This document shows positions 27,501-35,004 of a stretch of DNA of 64,000 bases, in pieces. The first letter of the stretch is position 1, and every line of letters begins with the position of its first letter. The translations under genes and the position numbers were made by a program. The DNA comes from Pocillopora verrucosa (Eukaryota; Cnidaria; Anthozoa; Scleractinia; Pocilloporidae), in NCBI RefSeq assembly GCF_036669915.1, contig NC_089321.1:16320093-16384092 (forward strand). The letters run 5' to 3'. The notes below the pieces were generated by a model. The model was not told where the DNA came from, ran no database searches, and worked only from the letters and a program-made list of their open reading frames with translations.

Positions 27501-30500
27501 AAGCCAATTTTATCGGCAGGTGTGCGTTTGTTTGCAGTGGGTATTGGAACTGAGGTTGATGAAAAAGAGTTACAACTTATCGTTGACAGGAGAGATGACG
27601 TCATACTGGTACCGTCGTATAATGGACTCGCCACGAGAGTGAGACAGTTGTCCATTGCCACGTGTGAAAGCTCAGGTAAAACCAGCATCATTTCTTTAAA
27701 TAGCTCATATATTTTTTAATCATTTAGTAATATGTAACGACGCGCAATATTTTCTCCTCGGTGAATAGTACTTGCTAATCACTCTATTCACCTGTGAGAT
27801 TGATACTGACTTGGTTTGACTCAAAGTCCCACGTGTCGTCGGTGACTGATTTTTAAATAAGCCCACCTTCGTCAAACTTTTGAAAGTACGAGCACGATCG
27901 AGTTTATAAACTTTTCAAGTTGCAAAAATCTTATGATGATCAGGAAAAACAGTTGTTAAGTAGCGTTAATCAACAAAGTATTTGGAGGTTCACTCCACAG
28001 ATTATAGCAAAACTTGCATGTTTTTCATTCAACTCGCAAGCGTCAACGAAAAATCAGCAATTAGGTGAATGGCGTAACGTTTTTCAGGTGAAGAAGAATA
28101 CAAATTCCTTCCTGAAGGGGAAAATTTGGGAAAAAGTCTTTTTCACTCTTGGAATGCCAGCTTAGCTGTTTTTAACAAATGGAAGATACTTGAAGGTAAC
28201 TGTGCAATAAATCTCTTCCTCAGAAATAGAAGCTTGTGATAATATCATGGACGTAGGTTTTGTCCTCGACTCCTCTGGCAGCCTATCTGCATCCGAATTC
28301 CAACAAGTCAAAGACTTCGTCGATCTCATAGCTAACTCCTTCCTCAAAAACAAAGTCGGTAGCCGTGTGGGACTTATGCAATACAGCATCTTGCCGAAGA
28401 TGAATGTTCGGTTTTCCGACGAACTCACGAGAGAGCAGTTCCGAAGTGTCCTGGACAAAGTTCGTTACGAGGGAGGCTACACTCGGCTCGATCGAGCTCT
28501 CAAGCTAGCAGCTCAGGAGTTGTTTGTGAATGAAGAAGGTTCTCGTAAGGACATTCCTCGAGTCATGGTTATAATAACAGACGGCATCAACACGGAGGAG
28601 CCTGATTCTGTAGCGTTAGACACCGCCGTCGCGCCTCTAAAACGCGCCGGGGTCACAGTGTTTGTTGTCTGCATTGGTAGTGAGAAGGGTCGTGATGAGA
28701 TGTACCTACTCACAGAACAAAACAAAAACTTGTACTTTGTTCGAACTTACAATGAACTTTCTCTTCAGCTTCGGAAAGTATCCAAGGACGTTTGCGAGAG
28801 TGGAGGTGAGATGTTTGCATGGATTCGGAGAAGGGGGAGGGCGTTTCTCTGTTATTTACTATACCCGAGAAAATGTCTGCTTTTAGATTGCTTTCTTCCA
28901 ATTATACTAAGAATCAATGGTGATCTATTTTCACATGCTATGGCAACGATCTGCACTAATTCGTCTTCTTACATGTTAGAGGTCGTGTTCTTAATCAAAC
29001 ATTGCATGTTTACCAGATAACGAACTTTTGACACGAAATTAATTTCGCAAGTCGCTTCTACTTTTTTGAAGTGAAAATAAATCGGGAAGATGTTTTTCTT
29101 GGCACGATAAGCAATTTGACGAATGTTTGAACGATCAATCGATAATCTTTGTATTAGTGACAAAATACAATACGGTTTCACTTTCAAAATTAATGACTTT
29201 AAGTGACTATAAACTCGCTTTGATTTAGAGTACCTCCTCTTTTAAATTCTCCAAACTGCCATGCTTCGAAAGGGCATCTCATGTTAAACATCAACAGCAG
29301 ACTGATCCTTTTTTTTTCTTCCAAACAGCCCTTCCTGGATGCGACCGAGTGATGGATGTCAGTTTTTTGGTAGACTCTTCAGAGAGTGTTGGCTTACAAA
29401 ATCTTCAGAAACTTCTCGACTTCGTGCGCAGAATTGCCAAAACCATGCGTATCTCCCCGAGAGGTAGCCATGGAAGTCTCGTCGTTTTTAGTGACAACGC
29501 CAAAGTTCAAATCAAACTTGACGACTACGATAATATACAGGAATTCAGCAATGCTTTACGAGATGTCCCCTATATGGGCCAAAAGACCCGGATCGACAAG
29601 GCTTTGCGGGTTGCACTGAGCGGAGTTTTCAACAGTAGAGCCGGTATGAGAGCCGGAGTACAAAGAGTTGCGGTCTTGTTGACCGAGGGTCATCAAACGA
29701 GAACGTTCGATGCGATACCGCTGAGATACGCGGTAGAACCACTGAGGCGCAGGCGAGTCAATGTGTTTGCGGTTGGCATCGGTAGTGATGTACGTTATAA
29801 CGAACTCCGATCTGTCACAAGTAGTGATCAAAATGTAATGTTGGTGGAAACGTTTGACGACCTCGCAAGAATTGGTGAAGAGCTGAGCCACAAGATGTGT
29901 CGAGGTAGGAGAATGATTTTCGCTTCACTATAAAGTATCAGTTCTCTTGCCTCTGTCCTCAAAAGGGCACGCAGGAACGTGCCTCGCGGAAGTAAGGAGG
30001 GAAGGGAACTGACACTTCATATGAAACGTTATTGCAAAGTCACTTGTTGATTTTGAAAGATTGCAGCACTTGTTGTTATGAAAGATAGTATTTCTCAAGT
30101 GATCGTTGCCTTGTCCTCTACACTTATCCAATTCATGACGACATGGTAAAGCTAAATTGAATTTTAACACTACTGGTTCCGTCATGATTGAGAGAAATGA
30201 ACGGTCAATAATTTTATATCTGTTGTGTTCTTGGGAGAGATTCTTACCGTAGAGGTAACGGTTTCCTCGCAAAGGTATGGATAAGTAGATTTTATGATGA
30301 GCCACAACACCTGTTATTCTTATGAAGCGACAGCACATATCTAGTGAAGCGATACGAGTCAAAATATGATTCAATGATGAATCAAGGGCCACCGCACTCG
30401 TAAAGAGTCAAACAATTTCCTAAGTTTACCCTTTAATTTAATCCTTGTCATTTTATGAGTTACTCCACCCTGAAAACTTGAGACAACCTGATGCTGCTCT

Positions 30501-31032
30501 AAAGCGCACGTTGGTTGATTGCACGTTGTATAACCAAGGCAGCTAGATCACAGATGAATATCAAAATGAACTAGCGAAAATTCAGGGAAACCAAGCAGAC
30601 CGATTGGAAAGCAGAACAAGTGACCAAGCTGCGATTTTTGTTTTGGCATTTGATTCGTTAATAGCTGATGCATTTTTTCTAGACCTATTACAAATGTATG
30701 ATAAAGCGGAACTAAAGTAATCTTGAGCCACTTTCATCTTGCAACTCAAATCGCTCCTAACTCCCACAAATGACCAAACAGAATTTCTCCACACCATATC
30801 GATACAGAATCAAGCAGATAAGTGAGAAGAATAATGAAAAATATCAACAAGGGCGTTATTAGTTGATCCAATACCAAATTCTCAGAACTAATATAATACA
30901 AGTTGTATAACGATCGGTAAGGAGAGTTACTAATGAGATCTTGGTAGTAAAAGGGGTTAAAACGAAGTGTGGGCTCTTTATGAGCACTTGGCATTATTTT
31001 CATTCTCTTTCTCTTCTTTTTCAGGTGGATGA
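6..31032 (+). CDS. Gene 1: giant multi-vWA-domain extracellular protein, 3' part (25 exons in window)
   Basis: This is a spliced gene whose 5' end lies left of the window. I assembled 24 vWA exons plus one terminal exon, totalling 13,853 coding nt (about 4,616 residues). Every vWA exon has an AG before it and a GT after it, is phase 1 at both ends, is 573-588 nt long, and carries a Cys near each end that would close a disulfide around the domain. vWA domains bind protein ligands or matrix, often through a metal ion held by the MIDAS motif (DxSxS, then Thr, then Asp). No transmembrane or other domain type is visible in this part, so a secreted, string-like adhesive or matrix protein is likely. 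The function is inferred. Introns not listed separately show no gene. Exon boundaries are well supported because all are length-consistent. The N-terminus, signal peptide and full domain count are unknown. Confidence 0.85.
1362..1934 (+). CDS. vWA exon 2 (array copy 2)
   Basis: Protein identical to array copy 1. The acceptor follows a CT-rich tract (1341-1361). The downstream intron is 792 nt, the longest in the array. It has six TTCTTG repeats followed by extra TTG units and lacks the TAG that follows the microsatellite in most copies. Confidence 0.9.
2727..3299 (+). CDS. vWA exon 3 (array copy 3)
   Basis: Protein identical to array copy 1. The downstream intron is 784 nt with six TTCTTG repeats. 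From this copy on, the intron shows the CTATTTATTTATT form seen through most of the array. Confidence 0.9.
4084..4656 (+). CDS. vWA exon 4 (array copy 4)
   Basis: Protein identical to array copy 1. The downstream intron is 787 nt, with six TTCTTG repeats followed by TTGCTG. Confidence 0.9.
5444..6016 (+). CDS. vWA exon 5 (array copy 5)
   Basis: Protein identical to array copy 1. The downstream intron is 780 nt with six TTCTTG repeats. It lacks one T in the CCTTATTTTCAGAG stretch (near 6,540) that all other copies keep. Confidence 0.9.
6797..7369 (+). CDS. vWA exon 6 (array copy 6)
   Basis: Protein identical to array copy 1. The downstream intron is 791 nt. Its microsatellite is interrupted: four TTCTTG, then ATTGTTG, then a further partial repeat. 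Confidence 0.9.
8161..8733 (+). CDS. vWA exon 7 (array copy 7)
   Basis: Protein identical to array copy 1. The downstream intron is 788 nt, with five TTCTTG repeats and the longest poly-T tract seen (about 9,037-9,056). Confidence 0.9.
9522..10094 (+). CDS. vWA exon 8 (array copy 8)
   Basis: Protein identical to array copy 1. The downstream intron is 773 nt. Its microsatellite has three TTCTTG repeats and then a private T-rich run in place of the GCTGTAGC end. Confidence 0.9.
10868..11440 (+). CDS. vWA exon 9 (array copy 9)
   Basis: Protein identical to array copy 1. The downstream intron is 773 nt, with three TTCTTG repeats then TTGTTGCTG, a form shared with copies 12 and 13. Confidence 0.9.
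12214..12786 (+). CDS. vWA exon 10 (array copy 10)
   Basis: Protein identical to array copy 1. The downstream intron is 781 nt. The start of its microsatellite is altered (CGTCTTGTTTTG), a private change. Confidence 0.9.
13568..14140 (+). CDS. vWA exon 11 (array copy 11)
   Basis: Protein identical to array copy 1. The downstream intron is 787 nt, with five TTCTTG repeats then TTGTTGCTG. Confidence 0.9.
14928..15500 (+). CDS. vWA exon 12 (array copy 12)
   Basis: Protein identical to array copy 1. The downstream intron is 776 nt, with three TTCTTG repeats and a private A/T-rich variant near 15,760-15,810. Confidence 0.9.
16277..16849 (+). CDS. vWA exon 13 (array copy 13)
   Basis: Protein identical to array copy 1, but residue D125 is coded GAC (near 16,648) instead of GAT. 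The 780-nt downstream intron has a private G-to-A change at 16,921. Its A/T tract (TATTTTTTTATT) is shared only with copy 14. Confidence 0.9.
17630..18202 (+). CDS. vWA exon 14 (array copy 14, last)
   Basis: Protein identical to array copy 1, with the same synonymous GAC as copy 13. The downstream intron follows the array pattern for about 290 nt, with a rearranged microsatellite and a missing block after it. It then changes to unique sequence within the poly-T tract near 18,490. The whole intron is 1,197 nt. Confidence 0.9.
18491..19399. other. Unique intron sequence between the array and exon 15
   Basis: AT-rich sequence with no convincing exon. The right third is occupied by a dispersed element (about 19,077-19,350) listed separately. 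Confidence 0.6.
19077..19350 (-). mobile_element. Short, internally deleted copy of a palindromic non-autonomous element
   Basis: This segment, read in reverse, matches the two ends of the longer element at about 47,195-47,935. Shared pieces include CATAAACT..GTGTT..CAAGGATTT, the CACGTG-poly(T) tract, AGGGCTATTGTGTTTAT, the AATACATGG block and an imperfect palindrome of TCTCTTC with ATATCTA. About 450-500 bp of the longer copy's middle is missing. It sits in the intron just before vWA exon 15. Non-autonomous DNA transposon (MITE-like) is the likely class; no protein is encoded. Confidence 0.6.
19400..19987 (+). CDS. vWA exon 15 (divergent, MIDAS degenerate)
   Basis: This is a 196-codon vWA exon, phase 1-1, between acceptor TTTGCCAG and donor GTGAGA. 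The domain fold is recognisable (MDIAFLLDSS, RIEKAL, ELIAVGVG) and the flanking Cys are present. The MIDAS is damaged: DSSDA lacks the last Ser, and the usual TDG is TKV, so the metal-binding Asp is gone. It is probably a structural or metal-independent binding domain. An in-frame ATG at 19,345 lies upstream, but the sequence there looks like intron. Confidence 0.85.
20602..21186 (+). CDS. vWA exon 16 (divergent, MIDAS partly degenerate)
   Basis: This 195-codon exon runs from acceptor CTTCTAG to donor GTTAAA, phase 1-1. MIDAS part 1 reads DTSAG (final Ser replaced) and the Thr region reads GGPSQIN. The VTDG aspartate is kept. No Cys is obvious at the N-terminal edge, and the C-terminal SEIAG end also lacks the usual Cys. 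This exon has therefore lost the flanking disulfide pair, unlike its neighbours. Confidence 0.82.
21986..22567 (+). CDS. vWA exon 17 (divergent, MIDAS partly degenerate)
   Basis: This is a 194-codon exon between TCTTTCCCAG and GTATTT. Its first residues (APDRCGKVTDIAF) resemble the array exon start. DASDS is intact, but the Thr site reads GHAGID and the TDG site reads TANT, so two of the three metal-binding motifs are lost. Flanking Cys are present (DRC, ITCDN). Confidence 0.85.
23214..23795 (+). CDS. vWA exon 18 (MIDAS intact)
   Basis: This is a 194-codon exon, acceptor TTCGTGTAG and donor GTACCT. DSSGS, TTRID and MTDGRQ give a full MIDAS. Flanking Cys are at SRC and RIC. It is the one complete metal site between degenerate neighbours. 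Confidence 0.87.
24071..24649 (+). CDS. vWA exon 19 (MIDAS lost)
   Basis: This is a 193-codon exon, acceptor ATCTTTTTAG and donor GTAAGG. The frame is open and the fold is recognisable, but DxSxS has become ESSEN, the Thr region reads TGPSQLD, and TDG is TNG. All three metal-binding parts are changed, so classical metal-dependent binding is unlikely. Confidence 0.85.
24994..25578 (+). CDS. vWA exon 20 (MIDAS Asp replaced by His)
   Basis: This is a 195-codon exon. The acceptor is GATCTCGAAG, chosen because it preserves phase 1, and the donor is GTGAGT. The first MIDAS residue is His (HSSGT). TRID and FTDS are kept. Cys pairs are at KKC and AMC. Confidence 0.82.
25748..25811. repeat. Degenerate GACC/GACTGACC short repeat
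   Basis: The intron after vWA exon 20 contains a run of imperfect GACTGACC, GACCGACC and CGACC units, an old microsatellite. Confidence 0.5.
26089..26670 (+). CDS. vWA exon 21 (MIDAS intact)
   Basis: This is a 194-codon exon, acceptor TATTTTCAG and donor GTGAGA. DASGS, TTRID and LTDGRQ are complete. It carries an additional Cys (FNSCNGT) in the middle of the domain. Confidence 0.87.
27094..27675 (+). CDS. vWA exon 22 (MIDAS intact)
   Basis: This is a 194-codon exon, acceptor CTCTTGGCAG and donor GTAAAA. It has DSSGS, ETRID and VTDGRR. The opening (ALKKCPVPVDIAF) resembles the array exon. Flanking Cys are present. Confidence 0.87.
28224..28805 (+). CDS. vWA exon 23 (MIDAS intact)
   Basis: This is a 194-codon exon, acceptor CTTCCTCAG and donor GTGAGA. 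It has DSSGS, YTRLD and ITDGIN. This domain is noticeably more divergent (NSFLKNKVGSRVGLMQYS) and has an internal Cys (VVCIGS) in the strand that usually reads AVGVG. Confidence 0.87.
29329..29904 (+). CDS. vWA exon 24 (last vWA of gene 1)
   Basis: This is a 192-codon exon after a T-rich tract and CCAAACAG; the donor is GTAGGA. DSSES and KTRID are kept, but TDG reads TEG, a conservative loss of the metal-coordinating Asp. The domain ends HKMCRG and is followed by the stop-only exon 1.1 kb downstream. Confidence 0.85.
30765..30965. repeat. Dispersed repeat family A, copy 1
   Basis: AT-rich segment in the last intron of gene 1 that matches 43,620-43,830 along most of its length. Shared blocks are GAATTTCTCC, AGATAAGTGA, AATATCAA, CCAATACCAAATTCTC, GAACTAA and TAATGAGATCTTGG. 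Class unknown; possibly a MITE or SINE tail. I recall this kind of sequence as common in corals, which I cannot verify here. Confidence 0.6.
31025..31032 (+). CDS. Terminal coding exon of gene 1 (Gly-Gly-stop)
   Basis: A strong acceptor (CTTTCTCTTCTTTTTCAG, ending 31,024) is followed in phase 1 by GT GGA TGA. It adds Gly-Gly and a stop to the last vWA exon. A poly(A) signal follows within 40 nt. Gene 2 ends in the same way, with a two-codon terminal exon, which supports this model. Confidence 0.65.
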
Positions 31033-32003
31033 GGATCGATTATGGGAAGACAATACAGACAAATAAATTAGTACAAAAATTTAAGCTAATATGTAGTGTG
31101 CAGTGCTTCAAATATTTCTATTTCATACGAGAGGTTAGCAATGCATTTGCGCGGCTAAGAAACAAAGAAAGGAAAGATTACTCAAGAATTCATGTTGTTA
31201 CAACACTACAATAATCCAAAACAACTGGATCCATCGGTTTGACACGCAAACTATTCTGCGTGTTTCAAACAGCAGCGCCTGTATATTTCAATTTAAAGTA
31301 AACTCCTGCCTTGAGTTTTATTTATTTTTGAAAAGTCGTCACTTTTTATAAATGGATCTCCCGTAATATTCAGTGACGGAAATGTGTAACTGTCTTTAGT
31401 TTTCACCGATTCCATGATTCGTTGTGATCAACATGAAAGAATGACGACCATTTTGTAAAGTTTTCTGAGTAAAAAGTTATACTCATTGTGGTAAAGAAAA
31501 TTAACACAATGACCTGCTGAAAGTATTGCAGTTATTAGAGGAGCCCTTTTAAAGGAATGAATCACTGAGTAGCCGAATATATACGTTAATAGATAATACA
31601 ACGTAAGTTAAATGGCCTCAAAGGCCGATAAGTTAAATTTTTGTTATCTAAAGTAAGAATAACATTGTATTGAATAAATTAATAATTCTAAATGCAAAGT
31701 AGTCGTAGATGCGATTATTTTGTTGTGAGGACTCGCTTCGGGTCTTATCTATACTGCCCCTTTAAAAAAAATCCATCTTCACTTATGCTTTGCATGAAAA
31801 AAGAAGTCTCTCTTCTTTATAACTTCTCCTTATGCGTGGCTCCTGCTCCAAAGGAAATCGTCTTAGCGTCTCAAGAATTACGTGAAAACGTAAAATATAA
31901 TCTAACTGGAGGCGAAGTAGTCTACGTTTCCCTTCCCTGCCCCTCCCCTCTCCTCCCTTCCCCCTCCCCCCTCCCACACCCCTCGCGTTTTACTCTCCAC
32001 CGC
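31033..32003. other. Intergenic sequence after gene 1
   Basis: No gene found. It contains a possible second poly(A) signal (31,673) and a C-rich tract (31,930-31,985) of closely spaced CCC runs. The G-rich complement could form a quadruplex. Confidence 0.5.
31062..31067 (+). terminator. Poly(A) signal of gene 1
   Basis: AATAAA lies 30 nt after the proposed stop codon, giving a very short 3' UTR. Another AATAAA lies near 31,673 and could serve a longer transcript. Confidence 0.5.
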
Positions 32004-32012
32004 GTGAAAAGA
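32004..32012. repeat. Left target-site duplication of the MULE
   Basis: GTGAAAAGA directly abuts the left inverted end and recurs at 34,996-35,004 next to the right end. Confidence 0.8.
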
Positions 32013-32197
32013 GGTCGGCATTAGATTCCATCCATCAAAACCACCTCGGTCGAGAGGGACTGAGATGCAATATTTAATGACTTGCAAAACATAACCGAAG
32101 ATTCGCAAGTGATGTAGCCGAACATCCGAAGCTGTAAATCCCATGAATCTTGAGGAACAAACAGAAACAGCATAGCGAGAATTTTAAGTCGCGAACC

Positions 32198-32672
32198 ATT
32201 GCTTGATGGTAGACATGCAGATAATTTAGGATACGTAAATTCTGTTGATGAGGCTCATAAACTTATTGCGGAATTTGAAACAGGATTGACGACGAAGTTT
32301 TCTTTCTTTAAAGCTGTCAAAGGTTTCGGGAACACCGGTGTATATATATATATATACACCGGTGGCATTACAAAGCTTTGCTATCGCTATTGTGCATTCT
32401 CACTAGTTTATCTAGTTCAAGTCCTCTGGCATGGCTTGGATGATACCACAATTGTGGAATCATTCGGTTAACTTAATGCTTACACCTCCTTCCTCGGACA
32501 GAAGTCACAAAATACTGGGGGAAGATGCATGAGATATTTAAGGAGCAAAAATTCGTTTTTTACTGGTGTGCCTTTCCTAATTTTGGGAAGGAAAGTGTTC
32601 AATTGCCAACACGGCATAGATAAAACAGCTGGAGAGAAAAGGAAACGAAAAGATGCAGAAGAAGTACTGTAA
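32198..32672 (+). pseudogene. Transposon-encoded N-terminal protein fragments (MULE/ZSWIM-like)
   Basis: Two open pieces lie inside the transposon. The first (to about 32,340) reads AHKLIAEFETGLTTKFSF..KGFGNTG. The second (about 32,570-32,672) reads VPFLILGRKVFNCQHGIDK followed by a basic run and a stop. These resemble the DNA-binding N-terminal region I associate with MULE-derived and ZSWIM-type proteins. A TA-rich palindrome interrupts the first piece. With no catalytic domain in the element, this is a relic or part of a deleted copy. Family assignment is tentative. Confidence 0.4.
32333..32364. repeat. Perfect 32-bp palindrome
   Basis: CACCGGTG arms surround a (TA)8 core, so the whole 32 bp is self-complementary. 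It lies inside the MULE, within the first protein fragment. Confidence 0.85.
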
Positions 32673-34442
32673 ATAATAATTTCTTTTTATCCTCAACCTT
32701 TGTGTTACTGTCAACTATGGTTTGCTAATTCGAAAGGTCAAATACATGAATGGGTCATATAACATCGATCTCAGAATACTTTTAGGACAAACGTGATAAC
32801 ACTTCAATCTTGGCTAAATTGAAGATGGTTTAGAAGTTAACAATTATAAGAACTTTTCACTAACATATGCTGCTGACAAAGGAGAAAATATATACAATTC
32901 TGCATTTTTTGCTTTCTATCAAGCAATCATATGTTGGCTCCTTATCACGCTATGACACTTCCGTTTTGTCACATTCCAAAAAATAAATTGAGAAATACAC
33001 TGTCACTCATCTTACACTGTTATATTTACCTATTACAGAAGGCTGAAAACAAAGATTTTGTTTTCAAGAAAATAAGATTTCTTTTCCAAGACACAAGGAA
33101 GTTTGACTGCAAAGCACAAATAAAAATGCAATAAATTTTTTTTTTCAGAGAACAAAGTAGTTCTACCCATGTATAAACAGAACAAATCCAGTTTAATAAA
33201 TCAGATATGCGGCATGACTCCTTTTCTTCCATCCCCACTCAAAACAAGCAAACACACCTATATAGGTTCCAGTCTGGTCTGCAAATGAAAAGGAGGAAGG
33301 TGATCACTACTAAATTAAGCATTAGGGTTCTTATTTATAACATATTGATTATTGTATACTGGTATCAAGAAATTAAGGCTGCAAGTAGCAGCCAGCTGAG
33401 TTTTGAGTTTTATCAAGTCCATTACTTTGTTAAATTTAGAGTAACCTTGTCTTGAGAGAAGGAAATTGAGGAGCTGTAATATACTTATCATCAATTAGGG
33501 ACCACAAAGAAAAAGTTATTTATAGAGACTTTTGAAGGAGAGGGGTAAGACTTGTGACAAGCTGGCAGACATATAGATAAACTTTACTGCTAAATGGGTT
33601 ACAATACAAAGTGCTCAGTATTTGGATCAGCTATGGCTCAACTTAAACTTTGCTTTAGCTTCAAGTTTAATCCTTTGTGGTTTCCTTTCTCTGTGTTTAT
33701 TTTTCAAGTTATATACACAGAAGAACACAAAAATGACAAGGAATGCTTTTGAATATTAAGAGGCTGGAATAAGCAAGAAACCAAAACTGAATTTTAAACA
33801 GTACAAAGTTAATTTGATCTTCCAATGTTATTTAATTTTAACCATTAATAGAATTTGCTATTTAGATTTATCCCCTCCATTTTTCTGGATATTGTGAGCA
33901 AAAACAAACAATTATCACAAAATGCATGGTATACAATGGTTTGATTCCAATGTGGCAAAGGCCTTTCACTGTCTATCCATAAAAAGGGAAATAGTTTGTA
34001 AAATGTAAAACATTCTGCATCTTGAGTGTATACTTATTCATCCATGCAAAATTAAAGGTTACTTGAAATAAATGTGAAAGATTGATAGGATTTTCAGACC
34101 CCTGATAACAATTACTGATGTGCTGATTTGTTGTACTTAAAGGTTATGATTTTAGCGGAAATAGTGGAAGAATTTCTGGACCTGGAATTTTGTTGCAAAT
34201 GTCTGTTTAAGTCAGTTTAAGTCAGTTATAAACTCTCCTGTTTCAAGATTACATGATTGCCACACCAGAACCTTTTGTATTCTATATTGTGCACCATGTT
34301 ATGATTATGGTTTCAATAATAAAAGGTGCTGACTCAAGAACTTTGCAAAATATCTCTACATACAAAGAAATAGATTGTGGTTATGTACTCCAAATAGCAG
34401 GTCACATCAGTCTTCTGTAAGGAAGTAGCAGAAATTGCTATG

Positions 34443-34482
34443 GTGGTTTTGGTGGATGGAAAGAAACATCCACCAAAACCAC
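34443..34482. repeat. Perfect hairpin 1 in the MULE (16-bp stem, 8-nt loop)
   Basis: Left arm GTGGTTTTGGTGGATG, loop GAAAGAAA, then the exact reverse complement. The arm matches an internal part of the transposon's 55-bp inverted end, so it may be a sub-terminal transposase binding site or the trace of a nested related element. Confidence 0.8.
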
Positions 34483-34670
34483 TTTATTCTATGTGTTAAG
34501 AGTTATGATAATCACTATGAACGTTTGGTCGGTCAGCAATTGTGCACCATAAAACATAATTAGCCAGAGCACTAACTGCTAATTAGTAGTATAAATCTTT
34601 TGTCTCCCTGAACATCTAACAGTGGCTATAGATAAAATTAAAAAAATATATTGTTGATGGTTTTGGTCAA

Positions 34671-34709
34671 AGTTTTGGTGGATGTTCCCTGATGACATCC
34701 ACCAAAACT
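34671..34709. repeat. Perfect hairpin 2 in the MULE (15-bp stem, 9-nt loop)
   Basis: AGTTTTGGTGGATGT pairs exactly with 34,695-34,709. It shares the TTTTGGTGGATG core with hairpin 1 and with the right inverted end. Confidence 0.8.
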
Positions 34710-34995
34710 ACGTAACATCTGGGCACCTTTTAAATACGTGAAATATCTGCATAAAATTGCGTAAAATGTTTTAAAATATTACAATCGAACAATAAATTAA
34801 TACTTACCATTTCTTGAGTAAAAAGTTTTGACGCAATTTCCCAAACAAATAATACACTTAGGTCATCGGGATAAGTCGGCATGTTGTCGTAGCTTCCTAA
34901 TTTTAGTTTAGTATAACAAGTCATGAGTTGTCCATCATTCCATCTCAGTCCCTCTCGACCAAGGTGGTTTTGGTGGATGGAATCTAATGCTGACC

Positions 34996-35004
34996 GTGAA
35001 AAGA
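34996..35004. repeat. Right target-site duplication of the MULE
   Basis: GTGAAAAGA, identical to the left flank. It marks the right boundary of the insertion. Confidence 0.8.

Larger units (their letters stand above)
32013..34995 (+). mobile_element. Mutator-like (MULE) DNA transposon, 2,983 bp, non-autonomous or decayed
   Basis: The ends are inverted repeats of 55 bp (32,013-32,067 and 34,941-34,995) starting GGTCGGCATTAG / GGTCAGCATTAG, with only three mismatches. The element is flanked by a perfect 9-bp direct repeat GTGAAAAGA (32,004-32,012 and 34,996-35,004). A 9-bp target duplication with long inverted ends is typical of the Mutator superfamily. The 5' part encodes short fragments resembling the N-terminal region of MULE/ZSWIM-type proteins; no transposase catalytic core is visible. 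Near-identical ends suggest a fairly recent insertion. Confidence 0.82.

Noticed and set aside
32199-32471. 90-codon open frame as a host gene
   Set aside because: It lies inside the transposon and is interrupted by a TA palindrome; treated as a transposon fragment.
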